DNA of 9,931 bases from an uncultured Prevotella sp. GTDB taxonomy: Bacteria; Bacteroidota; Bacteroidia; Bacteroidales; Bacteroidaceae. The notes under the pieces were generated by a model. That model saw nothing but the letters and a program-made list of their open reading frames with translations. It searched no databases and had not been told where the DNA came from. The translations under genes and the position numbers were made by a program. Positions 5,601 to 9,931 of this stretch are shown piece by piece; position 1 is the stretch's first letter, and every line of letters starts with the position of its first letter. The DNA is taken from contig NZ_URNN01000128.1 of the NCBI RefSeq assembly GCF_900549175.1, positions 1-9,931 of the forward strand, given 5' to 3'.

Positions 5601-6828
5601 ATGTGATGGTCTTTGTTGCGGCATCGTATGTTGCCACTGCATCCTTTATCACGGCATTTTCACCTTCTATGCCGACACCGATGAACCAGCAATCGTATGA
5701 ACTGTATGCGCCAACATACTGGAACTTGTCGAACGTTATGGTAGTACCATCGATTGTGCCCTTCACCCATGCGGTCGGGAATTCGGCAGAAATACCCTGA
5801 ACATAAACGTCATTGCCGGCAAAAGCAACATTCACGCTTTGGTTCTTTATCAAAGTTTCGCTGTCACTCGTAACAGAAACGCAATTCATATACCATCCGG
5901 TGTATTCCACACCGGCAGGCAGAGTTACCAGTTCCGTAGAAGGAGCAACGTATGTCGGGTCGTAAGTAAGAACAGTCTCTGCATCACCGTAACCGGTATT
6001 GCCATTGTTAGTATCACCGAACAAACCCATGTAATAAGCATCGGTATTTCCATTAAATGCCTGAGTTCCTTCCAAAGTCAGTACATTTCCATTTATTGTC
6101 CAAGTGAAAGCCTCTGCATGATCATCAGCAACGGCAACATTGCCGGCTGCAGTAATAACTCCCCAACGAAGACTTACCGTCTCACCACTACTCGTAAAAA
6201 CAGTCAGCGGCTGACGAGCTGCTACAGTGATGGTATTGCCGTTCTTTGTTCCCTTTACCCATGTACCTGCTTCAATGTAGGTAACAGGATCCTTGATATA
6301 AACGTTATCTCCATCCTCGATAACAGTAACCATTCCATCCTGTTCTCCATAAACCATTGAGCCATCTTGAACAAAGTAAGCCGTTCCGGTAGCGGAACGC
6401 ATGTACATTTTAGGCTCTACACCGGCAACATCGGTAATCATACCGTTGTCATCTCTCGTCACAGTAACGTTACCTTCCTGTGTTGTAGTCTTGCGTACTG
6501 CAGACTTATAGGTTTTTGTTAAAAGCTCTGCCCCGTAACTACCGAGTACATGTCTTTTAATCACTTTCCCCTCAACGCTGTTGAACATGCCCCTCTTAAC
6601 AGAGTTTTTGCGCAACACCGAAGAAGATGTTTCATTTGCCGCTGCGACCTTTTCAGCCATCACAGCCTGCAACTCTTTTGCTTCCTTCGCTTTCTTGGCC
6701 ATGGCGTCAAGATTGGCGACCCGCTCCAGCCTATAGGGGGTAGCGGCCTTTTTCTTTGCCAAAGGAGCCTGCGCAAATGTCAGTGATGTAATCATCACAA
6801 CAATCGCAATAGTAAACAATCTTTTCAT
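2632..6828 (-). CDS. Large secreted multidomain adhesin-like surface protein
   Basis: A 1398-residue protein with an export signal (lysine/arginine start, hydrophobic 4-18, likely cut after A19 at TFA/QA). In order: a basic, alanine/lysine-rich stretch (about 20-80); two copies of a beta-rich unit (about 163-291 and 331-440) sharing DNVY...TWVKGTxxGxTIT; a jelly-roll, choice-of-anchor J/cleaved-adhesin-like module (446-606); two Fn3 modules (about 609-705 and 709-818); a second jelly-roll (822-967, ending FIDNIRVF); a CARDB-like module (972-1077); an Fn3 module (1082-1355) split by a third jelly-roll (1112-1290, DDFESYDGF to MLMVDDVTYE); and a short tail (about 1371-1398), YNLAGQKV...GVVIKNGKKVVVK. 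The tail resembles the last strands of T9SS sorting domains, so outer-membrane export and surface display or release are likely. No catalytic motif is visible. Adhesion or glycan/protein binding is inferred from the modules. It lies 100 bases after the M6 protease gene in the same direction, and a terminator follows. The start was chosen for the signal peptide. Confidence 0.85.
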   Translation of the reverse strand: MKRLFTIAIVVMITSLTFAQAPLAKKKAATPYRLERVANLDAMAKKAKEAKELQAVMAEKVAAANETSSSVLRKNSVKRGMFNSVEGKVIKRHVLGSYGAELLTKTYKSAVRKTTTQEGNVTVTRDDNGMITDVAGVEPKMYMRSATGTAYFVQDGSMVYGEQDGMVTVIEDGDNVYIKDPVTYIEAGTWVKGTKNGNTITVAARQPLTVFTSSGETVSLRWGVITAAGNVAVADDHAEAFTWTINGNVLTLEGTQAFNGNTDAYYMGLFGDTNNGNTGYGDAETVLTYDPTYVAPSTELVTLPAGVEYTGWYMNCVSVTSDSETLIKNQSVNVAFAGNDVYVQGISAEFPTAWVKGTIDGTTITFDKFQYVGAYSSYDCWFIGVGIEGENAVIKDAVATYDAATKTITFVDDVLINASSFKIFYLDWFANVVISAEEAVYEEPVITDLTAALPYANTFETEAEQAQAAIYDANEDNSTFTIDKNSTTGNTAARYKWNTSNAADDYLVFPGVELKAGTKYKVSLDAASYNENYPERMEVVAGKVAKVSQLTIPVIDATVVATKEFINISNNEFSVSEDGVYFIAVHAISDKDKFYLYVDNFSVAELDASVPATVSDLAVVADAQGANKATVSFTVPTQTVGGAAITEPVTVVVKRDGEEIKSETKAAGETVSFEDAVEAAGYYTYSVVASYADKTGEAATLKAYIGYDTPDVVNNITVADKSGSVDIAWEAPTKGAEGYIINPADFKYNIYPVEMVEFWGMTLPSTDYANPYATGLTETSANVVYDTNSGEQGFTYFAVTAENTTGESDDTYGAVVTGAPYQMPVFESAAEAKLSYWWGTSCDANNQYLDGGLYLGENSSDGDGSCLLMAAETAGWMTLESGKIALAGAVNPVFTFDYSGDAVAQLTVSVITPKGVKDNVATFTAGADFAPATVSLVEFANEDWVRVIITGTFSAAGSAFIDNIRVFNQLDNNLVAKNITATPRINAGDNVLVNVTVENQGSTTAEAGAYTVDIYCNDAKVESIPGTALESNATTTFEYTYATNVMTPASLEWKAVVEFDADADKANNTTATVKTTIKTTNYPAVTDLAGAQNGNYVNLTWSEPEMGVPVPATITDDFESYDGFTASAGNWTFVDVDGAEVGGFQGTSFSVDGVEVIQSKQSFWVHDVADDAVWNQTFAAHSGTKYLAAMFRYDDGQTDDWAISPELTGNAQTVSFYARSYSAEYPEQIEVYYSTGSKSPADFIKVNDAVVVPGEWTEYTAQLPAGAKYFAIRSCATGSFMLMVDDVTYEAYEGFGDLSLVGYNIYRDGVKLNREPVAEPSFADGYMPDGTYNYVVTVVYDKGESVASNVFTIGVVDGISSVAVETNDNAPAYNLAGQKVNDSFKGVVIKNGKKVVVK
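2959..3495 (-). other. Jelly-roll-like domain inserted in the last Fn3 of the surface protein
   Basis: Residues about 1112-1290 (TITDDFESYDGF, TDDWAISPEL, VSFYARSYSAEYPEQIEVYYST, FAIRSC, VDDVTYE) form a choice-of-anchor J/cleaved-adhesin-like module. Before it, NYPAVTDLAGAQNGNYVNLTW supplies the first Fn3 strands. After it, LVGYNIYRDGVKLN to YNYVVTVVYDKGESVASN supplies the rest. This is the same nested layout as in the neighbouring protease. Confidence 0.6.
5509..6342 (-). repeat. Duplicated N-terminal protein unit in the surface protein
   Basis: Residues about 163-291 and 331-440 are diverged copies of one unit. The clearest core is GTWVKGTKNGNTIT (residues 189-202, bases 6223-6264) against TAWVKGTIDGTTIT (352-365, bases 5734-5775). 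Each is preceded by a DNVYI/NDVYV strand and followed by an aromatic-rich stretch and a YD-containing strand. I see the same kind of unit, by recollection, in large Prevotella-type secreted proteins, but I know no assigned function. Unit boundaries are approximate. Confidence 0.6.
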
Positions 6829-6839
6829 TGTAGTCTAGT

Positions 6840-6884
6840 ATGGGGATTATCTTGTTTGTTCACCCCGCCGGAAGAAATCCCCAT
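6840..6884 (-). other. Inverted repeat in the leader of the surface protein gene
   Basis: ATGGGGATT (6840-6848) and AATCCCCAT (6876-6884) form a perfect 9-bp stem around a 27-base loop, ending 12 bases before the start codon at 6828. There is no T-run, so it is not an intrinsic terminator. It could fold in the 5' leader or the intergenic part of a joint transcript and affect translation or stability. That is inference. Confidence 0.35.
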
Positions 6885-6905
6885 TAGTTCCGACAAAGTG
6901 TATAA

Positions 6906-6920
6906 GAGACCGTGCGTCTC
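6906..6920 (-). terminator. Weak hairpin after the M6 protease gene
   Basis: GAGAC (6906-6910) and GTCTC (6916-6920) form a 5-bp stem with a 5-base loop, nine bases after the protease stop codon at 6929-6931. Only two T residues follow directly on the minus strand. If it works at all it would be a leaky terminator, and read-through into the surface protein gene seems likely. A TATACACTTTG stretch next to it is one base too long for a good -7 box, and I see no paired -33 box. Confidence 0.25.
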
Positions 6921-6928
6921 CCTTTATC

Positions 6929-9751
6929 TTACATGACAATAACCTTTCGGCAGTTGCCATTATGCTTTATCACATACACGCCCGCGGCAGGAAACGTAAC
7001 CGACACTTCCGCATCCTTTGATGCCGCACGGTAAATCACACGGCCCGACAAGTCGCTCACCGTCACATCCACACCGGCAGGAATGACCATAAGGCGGCCC
7101 TCCATACGTATGCCCGAAGCGCCTGCAACAGCACCGACACCGGTATTCAAGTCTCCTTTGGTGGTAACGGCAATCTCGTTTGAACGCTTTGAGAAGACTG
7201 TTCCGTCAGTGGCCGTAACCGTATAATAGTATGTCGTGGCAGAAGACAGACCCGTTACCGCCGTGCTGACAGCATTTCCCGCGTTGAACTTGCCGAAGGA
7301 AGCCACCGTCAGTTCACCGCCCCACTTTACCGCAACATCGTCAACGGCCACCGAGCCCGACCCGCTGCGCAAATAGGAAATGCGCACCGTACGTGCTCCT
7401 GCGGGAATATCGTCCACCGTGGTAACGGTACCCCCCTGCCCGTTCTCCACTTCTATTTCGGCGATGTCTATCCATCCTTCACTGTCGGTCTTTACGGAAA
7501 CTATCAGACGGTTGGCGGCGTCAGCACTTACTCCGCGATGCCAGAATGTCACCGAACGCACGTCATCATCGAATCGCGGCGAGGTCAGCCCCACTCCGTC
7601 GGCGGCAAAGCGCAGCGACGGTATGGCTTCGCCTGAATATGCGGTGTTGGCGTATGTGAGAGTTGTGGTGGTCGACCACCCGCCGGGCATGGCGGCAATG
7701 CCGCCGGTGAAGTCCACTGCCGCCTGATACGGTTCGCCCAATTCCTTGGTGTACACCTCCACTTCATAGCCCTCCGCACCTTCAAGCGGCTGCCAGTTGG
7801 CCGTGAACGCCGTCTCCGATATGTCTGTGGCATCTACGGCCACAGGTGAGAAGTGTCTGAATGTGGGTGCACCGGTGGTGACACTTATTTCGTTTGAGGC
7901 GGCACTTACGCCGTCGCCGTCGTTCACGTATACGGCATAGAAGTATTCCGTTGCCGGATTGAGCCCTGTGACAACGGCAAACGTATCGGTACCGGTGTTC
8001 AGATGGTTATAGCCCTCCACATTATTATACACCGTTTTTCCGCTTCCGAGCACAGTCTTGGTAAACACCGACACCTCGTACGTGCAGTCTTCTGCTGCCG
8101 ACGGAAGCCAATGGGCGGTGAATCCTTCGGCATGTACGTCGGTGGCCCCAACGGCCGTAACAGGGTCTGGCAGCACCTTTCCGCCTGCCACCTTGAACGT
8201 GATCAGCCCTCCCGTCTCGGTTATTTCAGTGAGCGGCATGTTGAGCGCACGGCCCGCCCATGTGCGCATTGACGGTTTTGTGGTGTCGGTAAACGATGTC
8301 ACATTGGCCGTTCCGGGAAAAGCGTCGCCGCCACGCGAATATTCGCTCTGCGTGCCGTCGGCCTCCTCCAAGTCTACATACTGGTGGGTGGCACTGTTGT
8401 TCACCGTGTTCTGCTCCCATATCGTCGGGTTATAGTCCACATGCCACACAAGCATGCCATGTCCAGGTATGTATTTGTCCCACCCCGTCTGCTGGCGGTT
8501 TTCAAGCAGGAAAAACTCATTGTCATCACCCGTAGGTATTATACATGCTTCGTTCGAACCGATGCTTTTAAGTGTGATATTGGCCGGACCGTCAAGCACG
8601 CGTGGAGTCAGCCAGCCGAGCGAGTAGCGCTCGTAAGCCGAATAAAGCGGAGGCGTGCAACCGTCGTTGTTGTAAGGCCCGGAGTCAAGCGCCGACCATC
8701 CTCCCGGGGTGAAAGCCGACGTATAGCTCGTGGCATAAAGGTCGGGCAAGCCCATGACATGCGAGAACTCATGTATGAATGTTCCCACGCCGTCGGGGCG
8801 CGAGCCTTCCCACTCGTTGCTGCACGCATAGCGGTCGAGTATCACTCCGTCGAAAGTGTATGTGGTGTATTCCGCCGCCGTAACATTCCATGAATGGGGC
8901 CAGACGGTACTCGAACTGCCGCCGGTGGCCTCACCACGTCCGGCATAGAACACGAAGACATTGTCTATATATCCGTCGCCGTCACGGTCATATTCGGAGA
9001 AATCAACCGTGGCGTCAAGCTGCTGGCAGGCCTCAATGGCCATCTTCTGTGGATTCTTGTCGTTTCCGCTATAGTCGTTTCCGCCATAGTAGCTCATGTT
9101 CTGCGAGAGGGTTATCGGACCGAAAACATCAAACTGCGGGCGAAACTGATTGTTGGAACATTCACGGAAATATTCGGCAGCACAGCCCGTGCCGCCGTAG
9201 TCGCTGAAGCCGTTTTCGTTGATCATACGGTTGAAATAGTCGTAGGGGTTGTCAATCTTGAACTTCACGTCCTGATATTCAACAAGCACCACAAGAGCTT
9301 TTTGGTCGCCCATCGAGGGGAATCCGGTGTCAAACAGTCCTATCCGCGACTTTTGCGGACTTGTCTTGCGGCGCATCCTGTTTTTGGCGGCATCACGGCG
9401 CTGAAGGGCCGTGAACACCTTGTCCATGTCCACCTTGCGCAGATATTCCACTGCCGCTGCCGAACGCTGCGCCACGGGGCGGGCCACTATCTGCGAGCGG
9501 ACGATGTTGCCTGTGGCATCGGCATTGCCATAATAAAATGTTTCATTATCGTTTACGAGCAGATATCCGTCTTCCGAAAGATAATAATGTGCGTGTTCGT
9601 CACCCATTATACGTACCTTAATCTCCGTGCCGTCGGGCTGGCGCATCGTCACAAGCCCTGGTTTGGCCGGTACGGCAAGCATGACATTAGTGCCGAACGC
9701 TACGGCAAAAAACATCGAAGTGATATATCTGCTAAAATTTCTTCTTTTCAT
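6929..9751 (-). CDS. Secreted M6-family zinc metalloprotease with a T9SS tail
   Basis: A 940-residue exported protease of the immune inhibitor A/M6 (metzincin-like) family. Residues 1 to about 29 are a signal peptide (KRRNFSRY basic start, hydrophobic 10-26). A probable propeptide runs to about 145. The catalytic domain (about 150-520) holds the zinc motif HEFSHVMGLPD (327-337: H327 and H331 bind zinc, E328 is the catalytic base, D337 is the likely third ligand), the downstream GWSALDSG turn (351-358), and an acidic DRDGDGYID calcium-type loop (255-263). All key residues are present. Next come one intact Fn3 module (527-627) and a second Fn3 (633-865) interrupted by a jelly-roll-like domain (about 671-812). 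The C-terminus (about 872-940) fits the T9SS type A sorting domain (VSDLSGRVIY...GVYVIKHNG...KVIV), implying outer-membrane export. Substrates are unknown; host or dietary proteins, or its surface neighbour, are possibilities. The start is chosen by the signal peptide. The A-rich upstream sequence has no Shine-Dalgarno site, as is usual in this phylum. Confidence 0.92.
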   Translation of the reverse strand: MKRRNFSRYITSMFFAVAFGTNVMLAVPAKPGLVTMRQPDGTEIKVRIMGDEHAHYYLSEDGYLLVNDNETFYYGNADATGNIVRSQIVARPVAQRSAAAVEYLRKVDMDKVFTALQRRDAAKNRMRRKTSPQKSRIGLFDTGFPSMGDQKALVVLVEYQDVKFKIDNPYDYFNRMINENGFSDYGGTGCAAEYFRECSNNQFRPQFDVFGPITLSQNMSYYGGNDYSGNDKNPQKMAIEACQQLDATVDFSEYDRDGDGYIDNVFVFYAGRGEATGGSSSTVWPHSWNVTAAEYTTYTFDGVILDRYACSNEWEGSRPDGVGTFIHEFSHVMGLPDLYATSYTSAFTPGGWSALDSGPYNNDGCTPPLYSAYERYSLGWLTPRVLDGPANITLKSIGSNEACIIPTGDDNEFFLLENRQQTGWDKYIPGHGMLVWHVDYNPTIWEQNTVNNSATHQYVDLEEADGTQSEYSRGGDAFPGTANVTSFTDTTKPSMRTWAGRALNMPLTEITETGGLITFKVAGGKVLPDPVTAVGATDVHAEGFTAHWLPSAAEDCTYEVSVFTKTVLGSGKTVYNNVEGYNHLNTGTDTFAVVTGLNPATEYFYAVYVNDGDGVSAASNEISVTTGAPTFRHFSPVAVDATDISETAFTANWQPLEGAEGYEVEVYTKELGEPYQAAVDFTGGIAAMPGGWSTTTTLTYANTAYSGEAIPSLRFAADGVGLTSPRFDDDVRSVTFWHRGVSADAANRLIVSVKTDSEGWIDIAEIEVENGQGGTVTTVDDIPAGARTVRISYLRSGSGSVAVDDVAVKWGGELTVASFGKFNAGNAVSTAVTGLSSATTYYYTVTATDGTVFSKRSNEIAVTTKGDLNTGVGAVAGASGIRMEGRLMVIPAGVDVTVSDLSGRVIYRAASKDAEVSVTFPAAGVYVIKHNGNCRKVIVM
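7316..7741 (-). other. Jelly-roll-like domain inserted in the second Fn3 of the protease
   Basis: Residues about 671-812, from EPYQAAVDF through SLRF, LTSPRF and VTFWHRG to VAVDDVAVKWG, look like a beta-sandwich of the choice-of-anchor J/MAM-like type. The flanking pieces (633-670 and about 816-865) together align with the complete neighbouring Fn3 at 527-627: ATDxxxxxFTAxWxP and YEVxVxTK in the first half, VTGLxxATxYxY and SNEIxVTT in the second. Boundaries are approximate. Confidence 0.55.
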
Positions 9752-9799
9752 TTCTTATTTATGCTTTGAATTTCATTCCCTAATTTTAAATACCGTGTA

Positions 9800-9807
9800 C
9801 AAAGATA
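9800..9807 (-). promoter_or_regulatory. -7 promoter box of the M6 protease gene
   Basis: On the minus strand this reads TATCTTTG, a full match to the Bacteroidetes TAnnTTTG consensus. It would give a 5' leader of roughly 45 bases before the ATG at 9751. I find no TTTG at the usual 19-21 base distance, as the sequence upstream is almost pure A/T. The rest of the right edge, to 9931, is AT-rich and shows no gene. It probably also carries the surface protein gene's main promoter activity if the two genes are co-transcribed. Confidence 0.6.
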
Positions 9808-9931
9808 TAACTAATTTATCATTATTATTATATATTTATAACTTTTTTATGTACGAATCGTAAAATATTGACACAAATCAAGAATTTTAGGCTAATTTAT
9901 GCGAAAAAGAAACCTAAACCCTCATATAAAA

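Noticed and set aside
8894..9769. Plus-strand open frame of 291 codons
   Set aside because: It is antisense to the N-terminal and catalytic half of the M6 protease, including its signal peptide. No motif supports it.
9808..9931. AT-rich right edge with A-runs and TTA/ATT repetition as an origin or second promoter region
   Set aside because: I find no repeat array, protein-binding boxes or second -33/-7 pair. Ordinary AT-rich upstream DNA explains it.

Overview
The window looks like chromosomal DNA from a member of the order Bacteroidales, of the Prevotellaceae/Muribaculaceae kind. The evidence is threefold. Promoters are of the Bacteroidetes type (TAnnTTTG -7 boxes). Two large secreted proteins end in type IX secretion (T9SS)-like C-terminal tails. 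An aminosugar-kinase-like domain is fused to a RapZ C-terminal domain, an arrangement I associate with this phylum. Family or genus cannot be fixed from the sequence alone. Every real gene I can support lies on the minus strand, so the genes read from right to left.

Right to left: (1) 9751-6929 encodes a 940-residue secreted M6-family (immune-inhibitor-A-like) zinc metalloprotease with two fibronectin type III (Fn3) domains, the second split by an inserted jelly-roll-like domain, and a T9SS type A-like tail. (2) After a 100-base gap, 6828-2632 encodes a 1398-residue secreted multidomain surface protein. It has a duplicated N-terminal beta-rich unit, three jelly-roll ('choice-of-anchor J'/cleaved-adhesin-like) modules, Fn3 modules, a CARDB-like module and a short variant tail. 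A clear intrinsic terminator follows it. (3) Immediately after that terminator, a good promoter drives a 516-residue protein (2494-944), an aminoglycoside-phosphotransferase/AmgK-like kinase fused to a RapZ C-terminal domain, probably tied to amino-sugar or cell-wall metabolism. (4) At the left is a decayed AbiE type IV toxin-antitoxin module (791-205). The antitoxin has a nonsense codon at codon 6 and lacks its C-terminal half. The nucleotidyltransferase toxin is cut off after its catalytic core motifs. The upstream operator-like perfect 22-bp inverted repeat is intact. (5) Bases 1-204 hold no gene I can name, only a structured inverted-repeat region that may be the edge of whatever broke the toxin gene.

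The two right-hand genes form one surface or secreted module (protease plus adhesin-like protein). The kinase is an independent cytoplasmic gene. The left end is a defence-island-type relic. I see no tRNA, rRNA, CRISPR array or complete insertion sequence. No fully new system is evident. The most interesting items are the kinase-RapZ fusion, the jelly-roll domains nested inside Fn3 domains in both neighbouring secreted proteins, and the preserved operator of a dead AbiE locus.
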